NCBI GenBank assembly: GCA_907163375.1
Contig: CAJQUW010008947.1
Coordinates: 124,001 to 188,000 of the forward strand
Reading direction: 5' to 3'
DNA from: Prostheceraeus crozeri
Taxonomy: Eukaryota; Platyhelminthes; Polycladida; Euryleptidae
Length of the DNA: 64,000 nt
A model generated the notes under the pieces. It worked only from the letters and a program-made list of their open reading frames with translations, ran no database searches and was not told where the DNA came from. Within the stretch, counting starts at the first letter, position 1, and each line of letters opens with the position of its first letter. The translations under genes and the position numbers were made by a program. Of the stretch, positions 33,270 to 46,188 are shown in pieces.

Positions 33270-33480
33270 ACGGAGGCGCTGAGAGAGTGTGATAAGGATC
33301 TCTATCCAAATGTACATAAACTCTTTACCATTTTTTGGTCACCCCAGTGACAACATGTACAGCTGAGAGATCTTTCAGCCTGCTTCGCTTACTTAAAACC
33401 CATCATAGGGCAATGATGGGCCAAAGGCGTCTAAACGGACTCGCACTTCTGGCCGTTCACAAGGACATTATGCTACGATT
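33270..33480 (+). pseudogene. hAT transposase dimerisation domain remnant
   Basis: The hATC signature is LYPNVHKLFTIF, then PVTTCTAERSFS and MGQRRLNGLALLAVHKDI, reading forward with at least one frame change near the start. This domain mediates transposase oligomerisation in the hAT superfamily. The upstream catalytic domain and zinc finger were not found in the window. Confidence 0.75.
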
Positions 33481-33646
33481 CCGTTGTACAGGAATATGAT
33501 ATTTGATTTGGCTTGATTCAACAGGTAAATCACATGCAGCTAAATCGACTAGGTCTATTCATACAAGTTCTAAAATTTTTGAGGTCAGTATTCAAATATC
33601 ATCCCCCCCCCCGAACGAAAATCCTGGGTACGCGCCTGCCCATCAT

Positions 33647-36600
33647 ACCCAAAAATTGGCTTGTTCTACAGAATGTGGTTAAGCACATGTTTCTCTTACA
33701 AGCTTCAGTATTGTAACCGATCAGTATAGACACTGTGCCCTGAAGATTCTAGGAAGAGTCTTTGGTCTCAGCTTTGACCCGGCCCAATCCGGTGCACTCA
33801 TTTCGGTCAATTTGACCCGTAATTAATACTTTTGACATACATTGCTTACATGTAGTGCATGTTCACATCTGTGCATACTATCACGGTGCGTTCAGATTCT
33901 CTGTTTGGGGAAACCATCCATCAAAACGGAGTAGAACTTTACATGCATATTGACTCAGAGATTCTAGAAATACAAATTTTTTTTCAAATTCTCAACTTCC
34001 GTTTACGGAAAGTAATCCATCAGCAACAAATGCAAATTAATTGTCCATCAAGACGGAATAACATTATTGGTAGAAATTAAATCAGGTATTCTAGAAAGAC
34101 AAAAGCGACAAAATGTCTGTCGAGCCATGAAAGCCGACCAAAAAGGATTCTAAAAACATAATGACGAAGAAATCCACGAACTTTTGACATAGAAATCGCA
34201 GTTTTTGACATTTTAAAAAAATTATCTTGTTCCACATATGGAAAGTAGTCCAACTTAAAATTTCGGCATCAAATGAAAATTGTCCATCGCAGCAAAGAGG
34301 AGATTTAGAAAGATGATGATTCAATTCCTCTTTAAGCACAGAAACTGAAAAATTCATGGAACTATTTCCAGGTGAACCTTATTTTTCGTTTATTTGAATT
34401 TCTCAACTTTCAAATCGGAAAAGCAATCGACCTTCACAGTCTCACCATACGAGAGAACAAACACACTAAGTTAAGTTTCATAGCACCAAAAGAGTTAGAT
34501 TTTATCGAGCCATTGATATGGAAACCTCATTTTTAAATTTCATAGCTTTCATGCGTGGAAAGCAATGTAACTATCCTCATATGTGTCCAACAATATACGT
34601 GTCCAAACAATTTTGCAACTTTTTTGGCGAGAAGACGTAAACTTTTTGACAATTTTTTACAAGACTGCCAAAGTTCTGATCATCCTCTTTTTGATGTCAT
34701 CCCTCATAAGAATAAAGAACGATATCCTGTGATTTTCTCTCGTACGCAGCGTAGACACAACTGTTTCGTCGTACTGTCAACTGTACTATCCAATAACTTG
34801 ACAACTTTGATTTGACTTGTATAACATTTTTGTAACTTTTGATTTCCATTTGCAAATATAAATTTATCTCTCTCATCTCTCTCTCATATTCTTGGCATAA
34901 ATTAATGTTTAAATTGCTAGAAAGGAAAACGTCCCTGAAGTCTGGACAGTACAAATGTAATTCGACCGGTTTCGAGTGGAAGTCAAAAATTCAGCTTCCT
35001 CACTTCCTCAGGAATTTCTACAAAAAATGGACCATAGACAGGCCTATTACAAAAGCGCCTTGTGATAAATTTAATCGAGCAATGGAATCATGGGAAAGTG
35101 TCACAGAAACATTGATGTACGGGATACATGAATATTCTAGAGATCCTCACATACAGCTAGGGGATTGTAGATCATAGATAGGGGATCGTTGGAAGTGCAT
35201 GTTAAGTCCGAAGGAGTCGGTCATTAGCTGGTTGATAAACAGCTTTATCAGCAGCCATCCACTGGAAGCATTCCACGAGGCATGATTATGATAGTCGGTT
35301 AAAAAAAATGTTTTTGCGATTGCGCCCACCATCTAGGCTACCGGGGCCCTCCAACAATTGAACATTGAAAGACCCTTACTTTTCAAAGAAAAATTGGCGT
35401 TCATGCTTCGCATTAAATGCAAATTAGGCGTTTTAGTTGAGTATGTACTAAGGAAACTTCTGCTGCTGCTGCTAAGCTTATCGGAATTCATCTGCTATTT
35501 TATGAAATGGCCGTGACTTTCATGAAATTTTATTTACATTACCTAGGACTTTAATGCTCGGAATTTGAAGGTAGCCCACAGAATTGAAAAAGTTCTTCAA
35601 TTATACCGGTACGTTTAAAATATTTTTCTCTCTTTACTGTGACGACTATCTTTTACATATTGAAGAAATAATAACTAAAATGATGCAATACAATATTTAA
35701 TTGTTCGACATTCATACAAGATCATCGGCCCGAGACCAATTACAAGCAGAAATAATCGGTGAAGTGGTGCACCGATGCACCGCGCCCAGCCCTTGCCAAA
35801 ACCATTCACCAGGTCGTGTTTCCTGTAGATAGTAGGCTTTAGGTGTTCAATAAAATTGGATTTGTAATGAAGCCATCATTACTGGTTTCCGCAAGTTGTA
35901 TTTTTTATAAATAATATGACGTTTCTAATATCAATTGAATAGCTGTGCTGTTAAAACTGATCTTAAAAACAGATTTTTAAATATGGTGTTGTAAGGGATA
36001 CTAGAGCGCTATATGTGAAGGTTTTATAAAGATTACTTTCATGAAAATGGTTTGTTGTTATCAAATACAAGTAGTATGAGTGTGATACAAGCACGTAGCT
36101 AACACACCATAGAAAATGACATCAAAACATACAAGCGCACATCAATAACATGCAGTGTAAGCACTATATACTATATAGATTATAAACATGAAATACATCA
36201 ATACAGCATTGGAGTTGCCGACATGTAGGCTACTTCGATTGAAGAGATGCGATGTGAAATCTTGGAGTAAAAAAACAAAAACATGATATTTTTGTTAGAT
36301 TTTTTCAAAACATTTTTAAGAGACACGGCATCTTAAAATCCTGACATCGACTAATGCCTAACAGCAAGATAATATAAACGATGGTTTTCTGAATATTATT
36401 TCTTTGATGGCTCAAATGCACAGTACGAGGGTGGCTTTTAATTGATAACATTGCATCAGCCATTTGGCGTCAGTTTTGAAGGTGAGAGACAAAACTGCGG
36501 ACGTCTGACTTGCTTAAACAATTAGTAGTGATTTTACATCAATACTTCAATAGATTTAGCATTGAGAGGATTCAAAAGGAACAACATAGAAATCTCATCC

Positions 36601-38049
36601 GATTAGGATTACCTGCCTTACATCAGTTAAGACGATAAAATATAATACTGAATGAGATTGCAACTATAAGAGCTATTAAGTCGCTACTAATGGGAATGAC
36701 TGCTTCCTCTGTCTCTCCGTCGTCATATTTCTCATTATCTTTTAAGGAGGTCGCTGGATCATGCGACAGGATCTGATTTATGAGTACATGTATTTTACTT
36801 CTATTTATAAAGACAAAAGTCATCAATGAATTAATATAACCATAGGTTAAAAGTAGATGTGCAATCAAAATCAAATTTTACATGAACTTCACATCAGCAA
36901 TTGACTTTTCAATAGAATATGAAACAACTAAGTACATGTACTGTACAACTCTGATCCAATTTGACGAGAAATGACTTTTCGTTGAGTTTTAGAAGATCCG
37001 TATAGCTTCAAGAAGAGGCAATTTCATTTCCTCCTTCCTGTTCTGACTGCAGTGGATTCTGTGTTTAATCGAGTTAACGGTAAGAAAGCTTATGTTTTTC
37101 ATTTTCCTGCGATACAACTTAAGGAAATCATAAGCCTATCGTTTGACCTGCTGAAATTCTTGTATTTGGGTGATCACTGATCAGGAAAGGAAATTTTCGA
37201 TTCAATAATCTATAAACATCAGTCAAAACATAGATAGACCAGATCGTGGATGAGCCCAAAAGTCCTAAGTCACTCCTGTCCTACTCCTTGAGAATGCGAG
37301 CCGGCTCGCGAAAGCTCGGACTTATTAACAGTTCTTGGCAATGAAGTGCAAATATTTTTAGGAGCAAACTTATTCTTGGGGAGACGAGAGAAATTGGTGT
37401 AATATCCACGATGAAATCAAACAACTTCCCGTCGGCTGCTATCAACTGCGTCAAAAATTTTTTAAAGTCACAGATTTCTGGAAACTGATCATAACTTTTC
37501 TTCTATAGGCGGAGGTTTCATTATATAGTAGTCTTATAGCCCAAGGGTGACGTCATCCTTCTACTGAATATATAACGCTATTTATGACGTATGTATATCG
37601 TATAAATCGTGGACAATCATGATTGAAACATCGAAAACTTACAAATAAATCAATTCAAAGCAAATATTTTTATCATAACAGCTACATTATAAGGTACTAG
37701 ATCTCCATTTTATAGGTCATATTTGAGTTGCTGTCATTTTACCGATACTATGATGTGCATGTGCGAATTGTAATTGTATATGCAATATCTAGCGCAAAAT
37801 ACATGTAAAGATAGTTCAATGAGAATGAACCTGGCAACCACAGTTGGATCAGGTTAGAGAGTGGAAGCTCATGATGCAAAAAAAAATAGGATAACGGATA
37901 TTGAATAAGAACACCATGAAAATATGATAGCTTTATTTCCCATAGAATGAATGTAGATATTGTATGTTTTCATATTTACTTACAGGTACAGATTATAGAA
38001 TGTCATCAGCTTGGATTTTTTGCACAAAATCGACAAACTATGAAGGAAG
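33647..38049. other. Unassigned intergenic DNA
   Basis: No gene or defined repeat was recognised. There is a 14-bp perfect palindrome GCGAGCCGGCTCGC near 37298. Short open frames carry no motif. Confidence 0.5.
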
Positions 38050-38705
38050 TAGGTAAAGTGATTATTAGAAATTGTGCAGGGAGTTTAATGAAAATGAAAA
38101 AATAAGACTTTCACAGAATGATATACGCCTTATGTCTACTGCGAATATGCGCGTCTGCCGAGTTCTACCTGGTTCCTCTTCATATCAGACAAGATCCAAG
38201 AAAAACACCTGTTAATCCGATGGGAAGCAGACTGCAGCTTTTCGAAAAAGTTAAATTCTCTATGCTTTCTCTGATTAAGTGAAACGTACTAAGCCCACAC
38301 TCATAATTGTTGACATGGAATGTCCTCAGATCATTCCCCATTATGTTCATGTACCCCTGTCCATCAAGCTAAACACATTCAGAAATAGAAAAAGCCTCCC
38401 AATGTCGGTAAGCAAAAGCATTTTGAGCAATTTGATTTGCATTTTTCCACATTCTTGCATACATTTCCGATCGCACATCATAGGAGGACCTAAAGACATT
38501 CCATGTCAAAATTTACAGCTCTAGACTTAGCTAGTACTTTTGAGATGATAAGAGAAAACGTAGAAAATTTCCTTTTGGCCAAAAACTGCAATCTGCGCCC
38601 CATTGGATTAGCTGTGTTTTTCCTTGATCGTGTCTGACATGAAGATAAACCAGGTATATTGAACTCGACAGCCTCGCAGATTCTTAGTAGGCATAGGGTG
38701 CACGT

Positions 38706-40558
38706 CAGGGTATTTTTTTACATACTAACTAGCTTACCTTTCCCCCTCAAAGTGGTTCCGTTGCCCTGTAAGAAATTAAAAACTATGCAACCACACTTTT
38801 GCATGTATTATTGAATTTAACTGACTGATTTCTAGAGAAATAAAACATTTAAAAATTTTACTTGGTAAATAACCGTCAGTTCCTGATTACACTTGAGTCT
38901 TAGAATGCATTATCTACTGTATGTATCACCCACACTTTCATGGAGAAAATGTTCGAGAATGGAAAGATTAGAAGCAAAAATGTGCTATTTGACAAGAATG
39001 TGTTCCTCAAGCAATATAACTGAACTCATTCATAACATTTTTTGCATCTTTACGCTATTTCAAAAGGAGCTGAGGAGTCAGATATCAGATGTATTGGTCA
39101 TGCGCGATGCTGCTCTTTGAAATTGTCTGATATGAGATAATGCCATTTCTGGTAGACAAGACGAGAGCTGAAAAATTTAAAGCAAAGGAAGCAACGAGGA
39201 TATGCAGTGATCAGAAGCTGAAACATTTCCAAACAAAAGTTTGAATTAATCTCCTCAGAATGGAATGCGATGGTAAAATCAACCGTCTGCTAATTGTCAT
39301 GAACTGCGTTGGCACGGTCGTTTTTGATCACAGACTTGAGATGGCGAACTTCATGACTGAAAGAACGTTTTTTGCAGAAACTATCTTTGCTGACTTACAA
39401 AGGTAGATTTTGTAAAGAAGTTTTTCTTTTTTGGTTTTGGTGGTCACATAAGGTGAAACACATAGGCCATGAATGATACGCCGAACATCAAAATGCACAA
39501 CATGGCTTGGCTTGCTCCAGGACAGTCCAAACTCGGCTTTATCAAGCACAAGATCATGAATCGCAAAGCCATACTTCTGGTGGCTTAAACAGAGAGCAAC
39601 AAGATCTCCATTGAATCTGCTGATCCTAGGACGTCAGTGGATGCTGACCAGTGCATTCGAACTTTTGAGTAAGTGAGCAAACGAGGTTTTCAGGCGTTCA
39701 CTGGTGAACGAGTGAACTCTGCGAACGGGATGCTTCAGTTTCCACCACTGAACTGAAATAAGAATTTGCCGTTCATGAACCGAAGAACGAACTGAAGTGT
39801 TTTTCTCATTTTTCCAATTCCTATCGATATATTGACATTGATACATTGACAGTGTATTCACAGTGGTTAAATATAAAAGCAAGCCTTGCTCCTACAAATA
39901 TATTTTTCCCTAAACAAATTATCAAATTACTATGAAGGGATGAAATAAAACTTCGTAAGTAAAGAAGCTAGCGTCAAAGTTGGCTAACATGCCCAAATTT
40001 GCTATCTTACTTACAGTCAAATGAATGCGATAGTTGATAATATAAAAATGACATGAGAATATACGAGCATTCTTGTCAGCATATACACTCTTATCATAGA
40101 TCATTTCCTTCTACATTATACAATCATCATCAGTCTGTTCCGTTGTAATTTCTTCAAAACTGAATTGATATGCATATCTCACAATTGGAAACATTCCGTC
40201 TGCATCCCCCTCGAGTTCATTTAGTAAAATCGAAAGTGCATACACATTGGGGATTTAGTAAATGCGGAGTTTCCACTCTACCTAATATATTTACTATATG
40301 ACTCTTACTATACAATTTTAATTGCATTCATTTAGTAACAACATTACCTTAGACTTATAAAAACTTGAGCCCTACAGTGCTTTTTGAGACATCCCTGTCG
40401 ATAAATGGAACAAAGGTCATCAAAGTGAGCATCAATGTGAGCGACAGTACTCTTAGAGAACACAGACTTACTCCTAAAATGCTGTCTTGAGCACATAGTC
40501 CTAAAGTGCCCTTTCGAGAAAATGGTTACCTAGTAGAAATGCCTTAAAAAATGCCCGG
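38706..40558. mobile_element. Insertion nested in TIR element copy 1
   Basis: The host repeat is continuous when this segment is removed: GGGTGCAC(G/A)TCA occurs at both edges. That gives a probable 8-bp target duplication, GTGCACGT (38698-38705) and GTGCACAT (40559-40566), with one change. The ends are CAGGGTATTTTTTT and, inverted, CCGGGCATTTTTT. An 8-bp duplication with CAGGG-type ends suggests a hAT-type non-autonomous element. No transposase was found inside. Confidence 0.45.
40130..40330 (+). repeat. Dispersed repeat, copy a
   Basis: This matches 56230-56420 at about 80%. Shared words are TTCCGTTGTAATTTCTTC, AAAATCGAAAGTG and CCACTCTACCTAATATA. It lies inside the insertion at 38706-40558. 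The second copy lies about 0.5 kb before the other TIR element. Confidence 0.65.
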
Positions 40559-40628
40559 GTGCACATCATTCCATGAAAGTTTCATTTTCGGCCTCGTTCC
40601 TTGCAGAAAGCTATCCTATTGAATCCTA

Positions 40629-41110
40629 TTGAATATCTATTTGAATACTTTCAATAAAAACATCAATGATTGTTCTTGCAATATTTGTAGGTCGAATCCC
40701 CACATCAACAATTATTACATTAAACACGTCGTCTATAAATTCACTTGCAATATCTGCAGTGAATTTTACATTGGTTCTACCAATCGTCCGCTCAATAATC
40801 GTTTTAAAGAACATCAATATAGTATTAAGAATAAAGACAACAAAAGTGCCCTATCTGATCATGTTCGCTTTGTCCATTCTGAATATAGCAATGCCACTAT
40901 TGATATGTTTAGAATTGAAATCATTGATCAACAGCTTAATCCTTTGAGAACTAGAGTGTCCGAAGCAGAATACATTAGAAGACTTCAACCAAAAATCAAT
41001 CGCAAACATGAGCGAGTCACATGAACGTTCGTTCGCGGATGCATATTTAAGCCATTCTTTTGTTGGCCGGCCGTTCCCCAGATGAAGAGTGTGGTCACTC
41101 GAAACGTCGG
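40629..41110 (+). mobile_element. Penelope-like element, GIY-YIG 3' fragment
   Basis: An open frame of 131 aa holds the linker CSCNICRSNPHINNYYIKHV, then VVYKFTCNICSEFYIGSTNR, PLNNRFKEHQ and a C-terminal helix with SEAEYIRRLQPKIN. This is the C-terminal endonuclease of a Penelope-like element without its RT, so it is 5' truncated. Downstream, 41079-41108 (CAGATGA, stem GAGTG-TGGT-CACTC, GAAACGTC) has the layout of a hammerhead ribozyme with one core base changed. It starts directly after the right end of TIR element copy 1. Confidence 0.8.
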
Positions 41111-44100
41111 GCTTGTAAAGATTTTTATTTTTTACTAAATCGTCTCTGGCAAATATACAAGTGGGTGAAGAAAAATGTGTTTTGGCAAACATAACAAAAT
41201 GAATATCCTAAACCTATCTGCAGAATCCTATCGTCGACTGCTTGATAAAGGTATCAGAAATCAGACAAATCAGAGAAGAAAATGCCAGGTTTTAAGTCAA
41301 TAAAAAGGACCACCACCCTTGATTCCGCGACTGCACCGTCTGACTCAGGAATCGAAGTCAGCAGTGGAGACGAGTTCGCGCTTTCTTCTTTCTTCAGTAG
41401 TCCAACTCAACTGCACAGAAGGAACGTGAGTGAAGTCAGAAGTCATTTTTGCAAATGATGTCGACTGCTTATTGTACTACTATTATTGACAACGCCAGAA
41501 CTATTGTCAATGCTGTCAGTAACAATCGATTTAGTGCTTTGTTTTACCATTAGTTGCCGCCAGGGGTGTGGTGGAGAGGTAACGCGGTATAACGCCGTTA
41601 TACTTCCTAAGATTCTGGCCGAATCAGCGTTATACTTCCTAAGGTCATCAAATGGACGCAGTATAACGCTGTCTTCTCAGACAATTCCATTGATTAATTC
41701 CAGGGATTTTAGAGCATGGATGACGTATAATCAAATATCTAATGCTAATGCGTTGAACAGACATGTGTTAAGTCAAATCACATATTTTGTTTGATGCATC
41801 TCGAGATCATTTACTCATTCAATTGCCGATCGTCCTAACGTGTGCACGTCGACTTGGTTTTTATTTTCGAATCTTCGAAGTTCTACCGGTGGTGCTGTAC
41901 GATATCTGCTATCATCACAGCCTACGGGCTAAGTTGAGTTAAGCGAACATTTGGCCTATCTTAAGCACCTGTCTTAATTTCTTGTAGCCTAATTGCATCT
42001 CAAAGACAATTTTATTTAATATTTTTAAACTTATTTTTTAATATACGAGTATATTTCAATCTTATTCAACTTCCTATTTTTGCATTTTGTCATGAGCATG
42101 CATGCTTTCATTATTACTTGGATTCATGTGGAAGTCCTTCAATGATAAAGTAATCGTCGAAAGGGGATGAGAGCGGTTGAAAATTCTAAAAGGGCGATTA
42201 TGTAGCTCTCGAACAGTCCGTTATGGACAATAGTGGCACGAATATGCGTTTTTGAGCTGATGCACTAAAAGTCAAAAGACTTGTCACCCTTGCGCATTAG
42301 TTAACATTGCATGTGCGACAAGTCTTTTGGCTTTTAGTGTATATACATGTCAAATTTAGCGTTATACTTCCTAAGAATTTGCGACTACTGCCCTGGTTGC
42401 CGCGCTAACAGCATTCATTCTGCATCTATCTACTTGGCTTTGCCTAGTGAAGAAGGTCGAATTTGTCTCCACAGTGGATTGCACTTCGATTCCTGGGTTA
42501 GGCGAGTGTGGTCGAGGAATCTAGGGCATTGGGGTCATTTATTGACTTTTTGATATTCGATAGACTTCGACACACCTTTGCTGTCAATACAAGTGCTCAT
42601 AAATATTCGCACAAATGAATGCTGATTCTGGTAAATTTTATTTCCTCTCATGAGGGAAATAAGCTTGACAAATTTCTGTGTTCCATTCAAAGTCTTTTAG
42701 ACTATCAAGATCAAAAAACACAAAAGCAATCTATTTGCTGAGCTAAAACGAGTAACTGATAACTCAGGTAGACGAAATATTCGACGCCACAGTTGATTGG
42801 CATTTTGCGATAACTATACAGAGGAACGAAAATTAATCATTCGTAGCTCATAGATGAAGCCGGATATTGCTGTCTCATCGCTTTCAGGAGAATGTTAATT
42901 ATGAAGCTTAACGTCTTTTCAGCATTTCAGATTACGTTACAGCATGAGCATGAGGAATACAAAGTGAAAAATCAATTAGAATGCTTGGTTTAGACGAAAA
43001 TGAGATACCTGATCACATAACGCGTGTGTGAGAGAGAGAACTATCTAAATCCGACTTAATAAATGTCACAAAGTTAACTAAGAGAAATTAATTGCATTGA
43101 TGATGAAAATGCTTATGATGGCAACACATAACTATATCTAGGCCTATCTATCTAGGCCTTTTTTGAATTGGGTTTCGCCTCAGGACGCGCTCTAGAAATC
43201 TTATCAAGTGGCTATTATAAACTTTTTTAGTATATTCCTGGAACAACATGAAGAGCAACATGGAAAAGAAATTCAACCAGTGTATTCTTCACATGATTAT
43301 CAGGCTGGCTATAAAGAATATGAGTAAGGAAAGCAGAGGTTGCTAAATATCAATTTCATTGATTTCGAATGACTGCAATTAACCGATTTGTGAAGCAGAA
43401 TAAATGCAATTATTTAATTGATTGATTAACAGTGTAATTGGAATACTGAAAACGTCAAAGGATGATGCTGAGATGACTATCTAACCCAATATATATGTTG
43501 ATGACTTTCAATGCATGATTTTTACTTGACGTACACACGATTTTACACAACGTTTACACGAATTCAAAATGCACTCACTAATCAAATCCAAGCAAACAAT
43601 TTAATTACAATAATTGCGTTAAATTATATTAGTCAAAAATGTACAACTAATTAAAGTAATGCAATTACTGTTTGCAATTAATCAGTATTGCAGGTACAAA
43701 TTTCGATCACTTGATTTATTTCTGCGGCAAATAAAGCTAATTGATTGATGTGTCCGAATAATTGCAATTAATTGATTTGCTTCTACAGCAATTAAAACAG
43801 AGCATGGCTATGCCAAATTTAATTGTAGTTTGCATATGATAAATAATAGGAAGACAGAACACGATGTGTGTTTCATTAAATGACATTATAAAAATGTGAA
43901 CTTACTGGTACTACATCCCAGTTTTCCTTTGGTGAATTTAATCAATTCTCGGCATGAATTTAATATTCTGTGTCGAGTTTTATTTCTCTTCGGCGATTTC
44001 TTGGAATTGCTGGCAAAGCTTTCACGCTTGTTTATCAGTTTATTTTTGTTCATATCCATGTGAATTTGTTTTGAACTTCAATTCCAACGATATTAGGTTT

Positions 44101-46188
44101 GAATGTCACTTTTAAACCTGAAGTTTGATGCGCAACTATCTGTATTAGTGCCTCGTCGTGTATTTAGTGACGAAAGACGTTGCGATGATTGACCGTGATG
44201 AAAAGTTACGAGATGCACTGCTTGACTTGAAGAGGACCAGTAATGTTATGAAATCTGACATACTTGAAGTCATCAGTTTCTTCTTCTGTGTAAATCTATA
44301 TTATTACAAGTATCTTATTGTTTCAATTTCGTCTATCATGCGGTGTCTGTGGTGAACGTGAATGAAATTTGAGATTGACAGAGCTAAATCTTACAAGGTT
44401 AAGGTCCATAACAAATATAGACTGCGATTAGATTTTTGAAAGAGAAGAATGATTGAAGTGAAGATGCTTGCATTGTTTGCTGTGATCTGCAAATATTTAT
44501 GGCGCTCTCATAAGAGGAGCCTGAATATATTTGATTTTCAACAACCGCTGTTGTCTTAGAATTTACAAAAGATTTGTCTTAGGAGTTACAAATCAGTCGA
44601 AATTGCACTCATTGCAATGCAAATGGTTAGTTGACACATTACCGCCCTCTTCCGTAAGCGCACGTCTATCCGAGGTTAACTGCCTGATTTTCGGGAAAAT
44701 TTTTGAACTTCATGTCTTTCTGAATTTTTTTGTACTTTTTGAAGATTATTTCGTGAACTATCACAGACCATCTCTAAGCCTACCAAATCGAAGTGATTCC
44801 TCCAATGCATTTTTCTTATGTGGTTGGCTAAGCAACTATCTGACAGACTATGTGGATTAAGTGACCACGGACTTAATCAACTATTTGGAAGATCGTATCA
44901 ATAAATCTTTATCATGAAGGTTGCTATAATAGGCATGCCGGTATATTATAGGTACACACAATGCAATAAAATATATTCTATCATTCATCACAACCCCGGC
45001 GTAAATTAATATCAGAAATTAAGAGAATTAAATGAAAAACAAGGCCCTTTGCATAGAGTAGGGATATAATATATTATATATATACATAATATCATATATA
45101 ATATACCTACTTTATGGCCTTTTGTCATTCCTCCTTCATGGTTTGCATGCAATGATTTTCTATTTTTTCTATTTTTACTCTGTAACTTGTAGATCCAGCA
45201 TAAGTAATGGTTAGAGGATATCTGAATTGACTTTTGGGAGTCAAGAGATGTGTAAAATGTTTGACCTTTCAGAGAGAGTCTGAAGAATATCTCAAGGGAT
45301 TTGCGTGACTATTTGTCGGCGAATAAAAGCATGTCATGTTCGTACGAACATAAAGCATGTCAGGCGGGACAAATGTCTACGATCAAATAAACAATGCTCT
45401 GACCATTTTCCTGGTTGTAGCGTGAAACATGAAATACGATTTCACAACGTGACATCATCTGTTATATTATGGCTGTTATTTATTATGTCTGTTATATTAT
45501 GATTATTTCAGTTAATCATTTTTCCACATAAAGGAATATAGCAGATTGAGTTGAAGGTGAAATCGACTTGTCATCCCGATTTCATAAAATGATTTTGTTG
45601 CACAGCTCAAGTTCTTAGAAGATTAATTTCGCTTAAGTTTCTACAAATAAGTACTACAAATAGCTCTAGCGCAGCGAGTTATTATGTGGCGAAGCAGTTA
45701 TTTGTGTTCTGATTTAGCAACAGTGACAATCAATCCAACATTCTATGTGTATCAACTATTTGTGTCATATTGTGTCAAGAAGCATCAGAGTTTGTCGCAT
45801 AGATGCGGAGTCTGATTCCCATCAAATTATATGAATCCAAATGATAAACTCATATTTTGTATCGTCACAAAAATTTGTAAGCAATTCTACTTATTCGATG
45901 TTAAATTGATATGTCGACTTTGCAACGTCAGAGATCACGTCAGTAAATTGTGACTTCTTCAAGTAGTGCACTTGTATACCATCAAAGCGGAAAGTTAACA
46001 TTTTCCAATCGTAAAATCACTCGAACATAGCACAATTTATCCAATTATAGAATTAAACAACATCTTCCTTATTAGTATGTAATTTTGACTTCAGTAACTA
46101 TCAACAAATGTCATTTGATTCAATGAGCCATCTATCACATTCCCGCCAGAGAGTTGTTTACTTTACTGCTTATTTAAGAATTCCAATA
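41111..46188. other. Unassigned DNA with small repeats
   Basis: No gene was recognised. GTTATACTTCCTAAG occurs three times (about 41598, 41629 and 42361). There is a long hairpin at 42265-42338. From 43370 to 43810 the words GCAATTA and AATTGATT recur many times. AT dinucleotide runs lie near 45065-45110. Confidence 0.5.
42265..42338. repeat. Hairpin with 23-bp arms
   Basis: CACTAAAAGTCAAAAGACTT plus GTC on the left pairs with GACAAGTCTTTTGGCTTTTAG plus TG on the right around a 28-nt loop, with a single mismatch. It could be a small foldback element. No target duplication is obvious. Confidence 0.6.

Larger units (their letters stand above)
31273..33638 (+). mobile_element. hAT transposon with exact 8-bp target duplication
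   Basis: The ends are CAGTGGCGTACC on the left and, on the minus strand, CAGGCGCGTACC on the right, each followed by a G-rich run. The 8-bp duplication CCCATCAT occurs at 31265-31272 and again at 33639-33646. Near the right end, 33270-33480 encodes a hAT C-terminal dimerisation domain: DLYPNVHKLFTIFLVTPVTT, then AERSFSLLRLLKTHHRAMMG and RLNGLALLAVHKDI. The rest of the transposase was not found, and the element is only 2.37 kb, so it is a non-autonomous internally changed copy. A GC-rich block at 32105-32610 inside it may be a second insertion. Confidence 0.85.
38050..40612. mobile_element. TIR element copy 1, interrupted
   Basis: The left end (38060-38200) and the right end (40560-40612) are inverted relatives, and both match the ends of a second copy at 56957-59123. 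Shared words are TTTCGGCCTCGTTCC, GCAGAAA, GCGCGTCTGCCGAGTT and GGTTCCTCTT. An internal stretch, 38410-38705 (CATTTTGAGCAATTT, GATAAGAGAAAAC, CCCATTGGATT), matches 58770-59050. The copy is interrupted by 38706-40558. No transposase is seen, so it looks like a non-autonomous DNA transposon of unknown superfamily. Confidence 0.6.
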
